Below, in pieces: positions 34,858-44,900 of a DNA stretch of 64,000 bases. Location of the stretch: the NCBI GenBank assembly GCA_000611775.1, contig KK106983.1:2042808-2106807 (forward strand), read 5' to 3'. The stretch is from Umbilicaria muhlenbergii (lineage: Eukaryota; Ascomycota; Lecanoromycetes; Umbilicariales; Umbilicariaceae). Each line of letters begins with the position of its first letter. Within the stretch, counting starts at the first letter, position 1. The position numbers were made by a program, and so were the translations under genes. Under the pieces are notes generated by a model. The model was not told the origin of the DNA. It worked only from the letters and a program-made list of their open reading frames with translations, and did no database searches.

Positions 34858-35134
34858 CTACGCAGACCCCATCAACAACGCCTTCCCCCTACGCCTCAAC
34901 GTCGCATTATCAATCGTCCGCGACCCACTCCCACTCCCACTCCCACCCACCGCCCTCTCCACCATCACAGCCGCCAACTCGTCCACCCGAACAGCCAACC
35001 GACTCGCCCCCGGCACCCACTCATGCACTCTCCTCTCCCTCGCGACCACCAACCCGGGCCTCACAATAACAGTCTCGAAACGATCCCGATGCGCGTTGGC
35101 GAACGCGAGGAGGGTCGTCTCTGCCAGACCCTAG

Positions 35135-35290
35135 GGGCTCACGAAAGCCACTTGTCAACTCTCTTTCCAGGCGACTCCGGTATGTGCAAATGAATGAAAT
35201 GTACGGTTGATAATTGGGGGGTAAGGAATGAATGAATGAATGGACGAACGAATGAACGGACGAACGAAAAGACAGACGAACGAACCCTAG
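35135..35290. other. 156-bp insert flanked by CCCTAG duplications, intron-like ends
   Basis: CCCTAG occurs at 35129-35134 and 35285-35290. Read on the minus strand the inserted stretch starts GTTCGT and ends CCCCTAG; removal as a GT-AG intron joins HARG directly to LAETT in frame. The interior is rich in GAAT/GAAC tetramers (35220-35285). Confidence 0.5.
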
Positions 35291-35353
35291 CGTGTCTCCC
35301 CTTCTGCCCCTAGCGTGTCTCCCCTTCTGCCCCTAGCGTGTCTCCCCTCCTGC
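35285..35353. repeat. Three tandem copies of a 23-bp unit
   Basis: CTAGCGTGTCTCCCCTTCTG with a CCC lead is repeated three times, last copy with one change. Because 23 is not a multiple of three, the extra copies shift the SDR frame. Confidence 0.9.
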
Positions 35354-35981
35354 AAAAACCACAACCCGCGTTCCTGCTCCCTAACAGACCAAATTCCGCT
35401 GACGAAGACAAATCGAACCTTCCCCATCTCCTTCCCCTCCCCCGCCATCCCCATCCCAGCTCTCTCGTTCGCCGCAACAATCGCCCTCGCGGCAACGAGT
35501 GGATACTCGACCTCGACCACAGCGCACATGCCCGGCTGCGTGGGGTGCGTGGCTGAGCCGCCGAGCGTCCTGTCCCCGAGATATCATTGTCAGCCGTGCG
35601 TCTCTTCTGAGGATTTCTCCTCGCCTTCTCCCTTTCACCTGCCCCGAGCCGAGACCCCGCTCCCCCTTTCCCCTTCGCCTTTCGCTTTTTCACCTCTCCA
35701 TCTCTTGGCTTTTCACCCTCGGGGGGGGATGGAAATAGCATGGCAGACAGCAGACAGCACAACCGCCCGCACCCCCTCCAGCTTGCTTACAACTGCAGCG
35801 GGGTAGTTTTTGAAGTCTTCGATGACGATCACTTCGATGCGCGGATCTAGCGCGGCGATGGAGGGGAGAGGCGGCGGGAGAGGATTAGGATGGAGATTAT
35901 AGAGGGGAGAGGGAGGGTGAGGAGGTGGGTGAGGATGTGGGAGCCGATGAAGCCGGAGGAGCCGGTGAGGAGGAGTTGCAT

Positions 35982-36395
35982 TTTTGGTTTGGTGGGGGTG
36001 GGAGTTGTCTGGTGGAAAGATGGGGCGTAGAGGGCGTGAGGGTGAAGGGGTGAAGAAGGGGAGAAACGGGAAGGGGTGGAGGTGGAAGGGAGGTGAGAGG
36101 GAGGTGCGAATTGGGGATTTGGGATTGAGGGGAGGATGGGGAAGTGCAGGGAGGATGTTGGAATTGAGAGAAGAAAGGGAGGTTGGTGGAGGTATGGTTG
36201 AAGATAGAGTTGAAGATAGGGTTGAGGATAGGCTGAGGATGGAGTTGTAGTTTGACAGAACAACCCGAACACATCCAGAGAAAACCCCCCAGCGTCAGCC
36301 CTCAAGCTCATTAGGAGGTCCACGTGCAGCATGTTCCTGGAATCCTCTGACTTGAGTACCCGCCAGCTCGGGTATTCTGTGTGGACTAGCATAGC
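35982..36395. other. Strand-asymmetric G-rich region
   Basis: The + strand is purine rich (GGAGG/GGTTGA repeats at 36160-36250), the 5' flank of the SDR relic. The part 36295-36395 is probably the displaced former C-terminal coding end of the membrane-protein gene at 36884-37776 (see findings). Confidence 0.5.
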
Positions 36396-36656
36396 TGTTG
36401 AATTTCGCCGATTCGCCGCCGAGCAGACGTCATTGGGGCAGGGGTTTAGGGCAGGGGTTCTAGCGGGAAAAGCAGTCACGTCATGGGTGTACGTACGTTT
36501 AGGCTTAGCGAAAAGCTCCTGAACGTGTATATTAACGGTTCGAAAGCCTCGAGTTTCTGCTTTCTTCCTTACGTTCATTTTATTCAATTTTGGACCGATA
36601 TTTAGCTAGTGCAATAATACATTTATTTGGCCTCTAAATAATCGTTCTATACAACA
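36396..36656 (+). mobile_element. MITE copy A (261 bp, non-autonomous DNA transposon)
   Basis: Starts TGTTGAATTTCGCCG and ends CTATACAACA; terminal inverted repeat TGTTGAA. Same sequence family as 36691-36951 (inverted) and 53597-53856. No coding capacity. Left flank ATAGC, right flank CTCGG, which do not match each other but match the flanks of copy B in swapped fashion. Differences between copies are mostly transitions. Confidence 0.9.
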
Positions 36657-36690
36657 CTCGGAAGCACTCACTGGACTCCACGGAGGCTAT

Positions 36691-36951
36691 TGTTGAATAG
36701 AACGATTATTTAGAGGCCAAATAACTGTATTATTGCACTAGCTAAATATCGGTCCAAAATTGAATAAAATGAACGAAATGACGAAAGCAGAAACTCGAGG
36801 CTTTCGAGCCGTTAATATACATGTTTAGGAGCTTTTCGCTAAGCCTAGACATACGTACGCCTATGACGTGACTGCTTTTCCCGCTAGAACCCCTGCCCTA
36901 AACCCCTGCCCCAATGACGTCTGCTCGGCGGCGAATCGGCGAATTTCAACA
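36691..36951 (-). mobile_element. MITE copy B (261 bp), inverted relative to copy A
   Basis: Reads TGTTGAATAGAACG to GAATTTCAACA on the + strand, the reverse complement of the family. Flanks GCTAT (left) and CCGAG (right). Its right end lies inside the last exon of the membrane-protein gene and provides that gene's present stop codon at 36884. Confidence 0.9.
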
Positions 36952-37776
36952 CCGAGGTTTGCAGTGGGACTGAGGCTTGCACCGGAACTTCTACACCATT
37001 TCTTATGGTTCGCTTCTGCATCCGCTTGTGTCGGAAGAGGAGGAAGATCCCAACGCCTAGGAGGCATGAGACAAGGACGGCTATCCCCACTCCTATGCCC
37101 GCCTCAGCACCTGTTGACATAACGATCTTGGGCTCTGTACTAGGTGTGAATGAGACTATCGAGATGACCACAGGGGTTATATATGTCACAGAGAGGCCAG
37201 TTGTTATTGAGCTTGATGTTGAAGTACTGGTGACAAAGAGAGATAGGTCTTCCTGTTGGAAGTGTACCACGACTGGCTGGCCCCACATGGTCACTGGACC
37301 GGTGACGGTGATCATACTGAGTGCGGTAGTGTTGAAACGGCATTGAACTGTGGTGGGACCTTTTGACATCGGGTATGTGCTCAAACAGCCTGCAACGACT
37401 GCTCCCCCTCTGGTTGATGTATACGAGGTAAATCCACTAAACATATCAGCCGCAATATTCGGTTATCGTGGCATACTTTAAACACCTACGTTTGGCAGCA
37501 AGTTGCAGTAGTGGTTCCACCAGCCTCTAAGGTTACTGATGAGGTATATCCATGAGGACAATACCCTGGACTGTAGACTTGATCAGGGACGGAAATTCCA
37601 ACAAACGTGAATCCCGATGGGAAGCAAGCATAATCGAGTGACTTAGACAGGGCGTTCTGCAACAGGAGACCTCCAGTGACCCTGTTGTATGATGATGGCT
37701 CATACGTCCATCTTGAAGAGCAATAGGAAGGAGGAGTAAAGACAGTGGTCAGTGGCAAGGTTAATGTGGTTGACAT
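36884..37776 (-). CDS. Single-pass membrane protein with Cys-rich ectodomain, C-terminus from a MITE
   Basis: Exons 37776-37490 and 37436-36884, 279 aa. Ectodomain of about 190 residues with regularly placed Cys (PSYCSSRW, DYACFPSGF, PGYCPHGY, TATCCQT, VAGCLSTYP, VQCRFN), then a Thr/Ser-rich stretch, one transmembrane helix (AGIGVGIAVLVSCLLGVGIF) and a basic cytoplasmic start RHKRMQKR. No classical signal peptide. This layout is common for fungal surface proteins of unknown role. The last 22 residues (from VLKFADSPP on) are encoded by the end of MITE copy B, including the TAG stop, so the natural cytoplasmic tail has been replaced. Whether the product remains functional is unknown. Confidence 0.78.
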
Positions 37777-38715
37777 GATTGCTTCAATATCGGCTTGTTT
37801 AGGTAATGGCAGACACTGTGAGAGAGACTAGGCGTAGGAATACACAAGCTGACATGAGATCTTCCTATCGCATAGTGTGGGACAGAACAGAGGGTCCACT
37901 AGAGATATATCACGCAATCAACGGTCTTTGCGTCTCAAATGTTGTGACTGCCTTAGCTGTGCAGCAGCGCCCCATCTCAACTGCTGATCTTGGGCGCCAA
38001 TATCAAACAGTGCATGACAAGGAAGTGACACAGCAAAAAACTCAATTGAACTGTAGGCGGTTAGCTGAGCCGCGCACTGCGTCACCTTCTAGATTGTCCC
38101 TGCCCTACCGTCACTTCAGCTCGTCGTAGCTGAGAAGCCATGATTCCAACTCGCTTAAAGAGAGCTGAGCTCCCATCCGGCAGTGCCAGCTCAATCATCG
38201 GCGCTCAGCCCTACGTTCAGCAAAGAGGGCACCTCAAACTGCAATGCCGCTCCAATGCCCACTAGACGGCACGATGCAGCAGCGCTTTACCTCCGCCGCT
38301 ACGTTATCGAAGACGGTCCATCTACCTCCTGGCAATTTACGTTCCTCTACTGATTGTCCCATGGGGCTTAACGTGCGTGCTCGACATCCGACCAATAAAC
38401 AAACCATGGTATATAAATCAAATTGGGAGATACTCGCCCGAGGACATGTACGACATCATATACTAGCTAACTACTATCCCTGTAATAAATTCAATCGCAT
38501 CCGTAATCACGGTGCACCTTTTCTTCCGCTTTACTACAATAAGCTGCGGTAATCCATACTCAGCGTCACAACGCTGGTCAGACCTTTACTGTCCGGTAAG
38601 CCTTCGCTCTAGTCGACAAAGACTGGTCAGATATATCAGTTCTTTGGGAGTCCATCGCCGGAGAGAACGGATATGGTCGTGACAGCCAGTTTCTCTGGCT
38701 GGCAGCTGATATGAA
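37777..38715. other. Gene-free stretch
   Basis: Promoter side of the membrane-protein gene followed by DNA without coding signal. Nothing recognised. Confidence 0.4.
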
Positions 38716-38724
38716 TTTTCTTAG

Positions 38725-39333
38725 CGGCAAATATCCCCCGAGTACCCCCTTTTTTTTTTTTTCTTTCTGGGGAGTACCCCTTTTTGACTGTATATCGCGG
38801 GAGTACCCCCCCTAAAATTTACACGCCTGTGCGGTCTAACGGCCAAAATTGGCCCGCCCATAGACTGCATCAGCTGTAGTATTCCTTTGTATTTCATTAG
38901 GCTAGAAGAACGGTTCTTTCTACAAATTAATACTCATGGCTTACGCTTCATGGACTTAGGACTCCTGTCGATCAACAACTCATCAATTCACAGCCATTTA
39001 GGCTTCAGCCATGAAGGGAAATGTGGTTCCCACAGCAATTGAGACATTTGAGGTTGCAAGAGACATTGTGACTGTCAACTGAGGTTGTTCTAGAAGCTTG
39101 GTTTACGGTAGGAAGGTGGGTTTAGTGAAAATGAAAGGGTTGAGGGAAATGGGAGTTTATCAAGTGCAGGCTTCATGGACTAGCGGCAGCGACAGCGGGG
39201 TTTAATTCAGGGGGGTTAACTCCCCCGATATAACCCGTCTTGGGGAGGTGGGGAACTCCCGCGATATACAGTCAAAAAGGGGTACTCCCCGGAAAGAAAA
39301 AAAAAAGGGGGGGTACTCGGGGGATATTTGCTG
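38725..39333. mobile_element. 609-bp non-autonomous TIR transposon with 9-bp target duplication
   Basis: Long terminal inverted repeats of about 95 bp: left begins CGGCAAATATCCCCCGAGTA, right end reversed begins CAGCAAATATCCCCCGAGTA; both continue with a T-run, GGGGAGTACCCC and TGACTGTATATCGCGGGAGT. Target duplication TTTTCTTAG at 38716-38724 and 39334-39342. The interior has no open frame. The CAG end and 8-9 bp duplication fit a hAT or Mutator-like mobiliser; superfamily not settled. The perfect duplication implies a recent insertion. Confidence 0.88.
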
Positions 39334-39342
39334 TTTTCTTAG

Positions 39343-41260
39343 TGGGTGGCGAAGAAGGCTCCAGGGCCATTTTCAGTCCAGCTTGAACAACAAGGTTAAC
39401 TGACTAACAGGCGCAAAAGTTCGTCACCGTCAGCGGTCTAGATAGTCAGCTTCAGCTTTGGTCTCAAATATCAATTCTTGAGCCGGAAATGCTAAAAAGT
39501 CCTACACAGGCACTTGTCCTGATACCAAATCTACAACGTCACTAGGTCAGGTTACTACGTGTCGGCACCCTAATGCAACAGTCACTAGTGTGACCCGTCA
39601 ACATATTATAAGGCTTAATCGATATCCAAGCCGTAAGGCAATAGCGAACTCTGAGTTTCCATTATTATGCCCTCGCTGGAATCCATTAGCAACGTCGTTC
39701 TTAAAGCAATCAGATTCAGATATCAGCGTCTGCGTTCCCGGTGATTACAGCTCAGTGCCTTGGACTACAACTCAAGATAGGCAAGACATTACTGAGAAAC
39801 TCTTTACGATGTCTTGTGCCTAACGCTAGTCTCCTCAGATATGAGATACGAAGAACTTCACAATTCATTGCAATGATGGAGAAGCAATTCAATGATCTTA
39901 CGGGTGCTGAGAGCAATACCACTATACCGTCCAGCATGCAAGTTCCAGCTCCTTACTATACATGAGGGCAATTCTGGCAATGAATTTGAAAGGGAGAAAT
40001 ACGCCGAATAAGCTTCCGATATGGAGGACTTATATGGCGCTTCGCTTCGGTCAATCTCCAGTCACGTCACGACCTTTATGACAAAGAAACCTTACTCCTA
40101 AATGCAACCGACGGCTCGAGTCATTTCTTCTCTTAGTACATCTGTATAGCTCAATCTATCGAGCAAAGAATTCTAAACTATGAAACAAAGGTGGATTTCA
40201 AGGGGTTCCCAGCCATGCAGACATGCTTTCAAAACCCTAACTAAGTAAGGCTCATAAAAGCCCTCTGCAATGACTGGGGTGCTGACACGACAGAGGTCGT
40301 GGAATTCATGAGTTAGCTAGGGGTAGTTCAACGGCTAAAAATATAGTTGGTAGCTAGCCTACGTTGAAAATCATTAGAACAACGAAGAAAGAAACCCTCT
40401 CGCAAACTAGCGGATATAAGTCATGGGACTGCTGTACAGGTAAGGCGGACGAAAAACAATCCGCTTGCAAAAGAGGTCCGCCTCGCGTTCAGCCTCAGGG
40501 AATTACCGTGCAGATATGATCGAGAATCTAGACCGTATTGCCTATTCGAGCCCCATTCGCCGCTTGTGTAGTTCGACACAGGAATAAAAACGACACCGAT
40601 CTATTGGTTCCTTGTTAATTCTCTCCTTGGCTGTATTTCTGCACTCGGTATCCTCTCATGGCCGTGTTTCCTGTTCCAGCATATGTCTTTAGCCGGTTTC
40701 CGCTTCGGGAAACATCCTTGGCCGTACTCTTTTAAATCTTGATATAACATGTGACTTTCTTTCGATTTGGCTCCAAAAGCGCGTCTAAGTGTGAAAACAT
40801 AATTAATCTCAGGCCGTATTTCTTCTCTTGTTGCTCTTAGCTGACTGTATTCCCTCTTTCAGAGGATGGAGGACGGCACAGTTGAATATAAATTCTCTGC
40901 ATTCATACCGTGCAAGGAGAATAACATTGTCCGTGCAATAAGTGCGACTGGAACAAAGCACTCAAAATGTCCTCTTCAAAAGCAAGCCCTAGCCGCTCCC
41001 GTAGTCATCTCGCACAGCAGACATCGAGTCAGCAAAGCCCTGAAGCCGCCCCGACACGCCGAGTTCAGATCATACACGCCAACGCAACGACTCAGCTAAA
41101 ACGCAACTGGGCGGCAGGAAAAAGAATGTCAATCTGAATAAGGAAGAGTATGCAAGGTCCCTTTAGCCTAAGCCAATGAAGTTACTGACAGAAAGGCCGT
41201 CAGGGCATTTCCCATTCGCAACCAATCCGCTATCATCAACAATAGCCGCGAAGAGTAAGT
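39343..41260. other. Gene-free stretch
   Basis: About 1.9 kb with only short frames and no recognised repeat. Somewhat AT-richer than the catabolic cluster. Confidence 0.4.
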
Positions 41261-41299
41261 CTATAATCACTTTCAGCCCATGGTCTAGTTCTCTTCCTT

Positions 41300-41583
41300 A
41301 GCTTTGACTAGATACGAATGTGACACTCGTGGATTCAGTGCGCTGCACGAAGAGACACACCAGGAATCAGAGAGGGATGCCGTGTTTGAGGAGGATATCT
41401 TGGCAGGGATCGCCCCGCTCCACACTTACAGGCCAGAACGTATTGCCAACCAAGAAGCTCCCTGAATTAGAGACCTACTGTCAAAGTTTTGTCGGGTCAA
41501 CGCCAATGGAAAACTACCTTGCGCAGGAGCAGAGACACGAGCCGTTTTGGAAAGCGTGGAAGCTGAAGAGGATGGCTTGGTAA
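41300..41583 (+). pseudogene. Degraded coding relic of unknown family
   Basis: Protein-like sequence RYECDTRGFSALHEE and EDILAGIAPLHTYRPERIA in one frame is followed directly by ELETYCQSFVGSTPMENYLA and EPFWKAWKLKRMAW in another, with a single frame change near 41460. It looks like the fragment of a host gene. No family recognised. Confidence 0.35.
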
Positions 41584-41933
41584 GGCAGAGCGGGTCTAGT
41601 GCCGAGTAGATTGTGCCATCAGATATGAAACTTTCAAGCAGTGGATGAGGCGTGCTGCCTGACCTTTGTAACTTAATTTTCGATCGAGTATGTATTGATA
41701 AAGGTTAATTAAGAAAAGTAGAAACGAGGTTAAGTTATGAGTTAAAGGCTGTTTTATAGATATCATGAGGCCTAACCATGCAGAATAGAGCTGCAGATAG
41801 ATATAGTGCGTGTAACCCTTGTTTTACAATTTGCCGTCATCAATTGCGTCGTATCACTTATATGATTCCTCTGAGAATAGTTTGGTCACCTGGCAATATC
41901 CCAGTGAGCCAAATACTGTGTCTGTACATACCA

Positions 41934-44900
41934 CTATGGTGTGGCCGCACAGGTAGCAGGAATAGTGGTAACGTTAAAAGTCTGTTGATTATTGACAGTC
42001 GAAGTTGCCGTGGCCGTGACATAAAACACCGGGTTGGTGATTGTGCTCGTCGTGGTGCCACTAGCGGGAACAATGACCCTGTAACAGTTGTTTTAGCTAA
42101 AGGTCCTGACCAAGAAGGAAATATGTTCTATATGAAGGCCAGGAGGGAAACTTACACAACTGACGACACTGTTGTGGTCTTTGTAAGGATAAATGGGACA
42201 ATCATGCCGCTGTGCATAGTATAGTCAGGTGGAGCATAGCCCCCTTGGCGTTTCTCAACTGCACGTGTGATAACAGGTGGCACGGCAGCTTCTGCAAATG
42301 CCATTCCGAAAAACCCGATGTTCCGTTTTGTAGGAGCCGGTGTAGTTGTCGGAGAAGCTGCGGCTGCGGAAGCAAAGCCAGGAAGTCCACGCCTTCCAAA
42401 AGCTGGTGTTGCTAACAAGGTAGAAGTTGAGGGGCTTTTAGTAGTGGAAGACGATAACGATGTAGTGGCAGACGACAACAATGGTGTAGATATCGCGAAA
42501 CATGAGCAAGCGCTAGACATCCTACTAGGAACGCAGGCGGAAGGAACAAACGATGGGCCGAGCGAAGTCGCAGTACCAACCGTGTAAGTCTTACAGAACC
42601 CTGACGCCGGAGCTGGACTAGCTAGTAGAGCGCGAAGGCAGTTGTCGGCGTTGCATACCAGCTTGCTTAATGTGGCTGTGGTAATCGTAGAGAGTGTACT
42701 AGGCGGCTTAGTAGAAGAGACGGTTGAAGACGAGCTACTTGAAGTCGTTTTGCTTGACATGGTAGAGGAGGTGGTTGCAGATGATGAGCTGCCCGATATA
42801 GACAACGGGTTGCTTGACGTGGACTTGGTCGTTGATGTAGAGGAGGTGCCCAGCATAGTAGACGAGCTACTTCCGGCGATCAAAATACCCGACGAAGACT
42901 TGACTCCAGAAATGATAGACGAGCCGCTGGAAGCAGTGTTACTGAGTACTGCTGAGAAGCCGCTTGAAGAGGTTGTGCCGCCCAATGAAGAAAAACTGCT
43001 GGGCATGATGCTTGGACTGCTTCCCGATGATGGGCTATTCAATTTCGAAGAGCTGGTGAACAGGCCGGACGAGCTGCTGCCGGTCATGGTGGACGCACCG
43101 CCTAGGGCTACTGCATCACTTGAGGAAACAGCACTGCCAGAAACCGTAGAAGATGAGCTGCCAATGATGGTAGACGAGCTGCTCGGTATGGCCAAGCTAC
43201 TTATGGAAGTCGTGGTACCCAAAATAGCAGACGAACCACCGGACACAGCTGAGCCGCTTGAGGAGACACCGGTGCTGGTTAAGCTCGGTACGCTAGATGA
43301 GCTGCTTGAATCATCTGCGCCGTTGGAGGAGGATAAGCTAACGGAAGGAGTTGAACTGCTTGAGGACGATAGGCGATCAGGTAGACTTGTGGTACTGCTC
43401 AATCCACTTGAGCTGGCTATGCCGCTAGATAAGGAAGACGGATTGCTCAGTTGAACGGAGCTGCTTGACACACTGGGAACAGTAGCAGTGGTCGAGCTGC
43501 CCGCGCCTGTCCTCGAGTCACTTGAGGAAGCTGTGCCACCGGAGAAAGCTGTACCAGCGGATGTAATTGGGCTGCTCGATGAAGAGATGCTATTTAATAG
43601 GCTAGATGTTGTAATTAGTCCAGTGGAGCCGCCAGATAATGATATACTATCAGAAGCAGAAGGCGAACCGGTCGATCCAACAGAGCTGGCCAGGGAAGAA
43701 ACATCACCACTCATGGAAAGATAAGAATTGCTGGTTGTAGTCGATACGCTACCCGTCGTGGCGGCGGTATTCGAAGCGGAGAAGGTATTGCCAGGTATGG
43801 AAGACGAACTACCTGATCCATCCGGGCTACTAGAAGAAGAAGAAATAACGCTTAGTATAGAAGAGAAGCTGCTTAAGGGCATAGAAGTGCTACTAGTTAA
43901 CGTCGTTGAACCGTCTGTTAGCCCGCTGCTGCTTTGAGTTGAAGTTGTACCGCTGGGCATAGACTGTGAACTGCTGGACACAAAGGCGCTACTTCCGGGC
44001 ATAGAACTTGAGATGCTGGACGGGGGATAAACAACTCCGCTCACAGAGAAGGAGCTGCCTAACGTTCCTGTACCGCCTGAGGTGGAAGAAGAAACAGCTC
44101 CGGCCGTAGCTGACGATGTAGTAGCTGCAACAGAGCTGCTCAGAATCGAGGAGGTATCTCCGACTACGGAGGTAGTACTGCTCAGTACTCCGGTGCTACC
44201 CAAAATAGACGACGAGGCGATCGTAGACGGACCACTTGGTCCATTTGAAACGCTTGACGAAGGTGATGAATCTCCGAGGACAGAAGAAGTGCTTGATGCT
44301 TCTGCGCTCTTTGTAGTAGGAGAGGTGGTAACGCCCAATACGGTGGCTGAACCGCTGGACGCATCTGAAGTAACTAAAGACGGTGCTGCGCCGCCTACTG
44401 CAGAGCCGCCCGATGATCCTGCAATGCTTGAGACTGAAGAAAAGCTGGCTCCCATTGTTGTGGAAACTCCAATAGGCGCAGACACAGTGCTTGAGAGCGA
44501 CACTATGTCACCAACCGCGGAGCTGGACGTTCTGGCGCTGCCAGAAAGGGAAGAAGAGCTGCCTGCCGTCGTCGCAGTCGAACCTCTAAACGTAGAGACA
44601 CTGCCTGAAAGCGTCGATGTGTCCCCAACCGCGGAATTGCCGGATATGACTGCGATTCCCGAAGCGGAAGAAGGGATGCTCCCCGTCATGATTAATGAGC
44701 CACTAGACGCCGGTGAAGCTCCCCCAAAGATGGCAGAAGAATCACTCGGTGAATCTGCACTGCTTGAGGTGAGAGAGGTGACCGCAGCGTTAATAGATGA
44801 ACCACCGACTACCGCTGCACTGCTCGAAGTGGAAGAAGGACTGTCCGCTATAATCGTAGTTAATACACTGGATACATCAGAAGTGCTTGGTGATGACGAA

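Larger units (their letters stand above)
34858..35981 (-). pseudogene. Atypical SDR (NAD-dependent epimerase-like), broken
   Basis: Pieces of one protein lie in order on the minus strand. Start MQLLLTGSSGFIGSHILTHL (35981 on) has the TGxxGxxG cofactor motif. A one-base frame change near 35890 is followed by LDPRIEVIVIEDFKNYPAAV. Further on come VEVEYPLVAARAIVAANER, VRFVFVSGIWSV and GLWFLQEGRHARG (to about 35320), and finally LAETTLLAFANAHRDRFETV with IVRPGLVV and DNATLRRRGKALL, ending at 34858. Between HARG and LAETT lie a triplicated 23-bp unit and a 156-bp insert. The middle (about 35550-35800) may contain an intron. With at least two frame problems the gene looks inactive. The family is probably the FMP52-like/nucleoside-diphosphate-sugar-epimerase group. 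Confidence 0.65.

Noticed and set aside
36420-36470. Telomere-like TTTAGGG sequence
   Set aside because: Present once inside every MITE copy, not as a tandem array.
35847-36587. 246-codon minus frame ending in MQLLLTGSSGF...
   Set aside because: Only the last ~45 codons are the SDR start; the upstream part reads through MITE A and G-rich leader.
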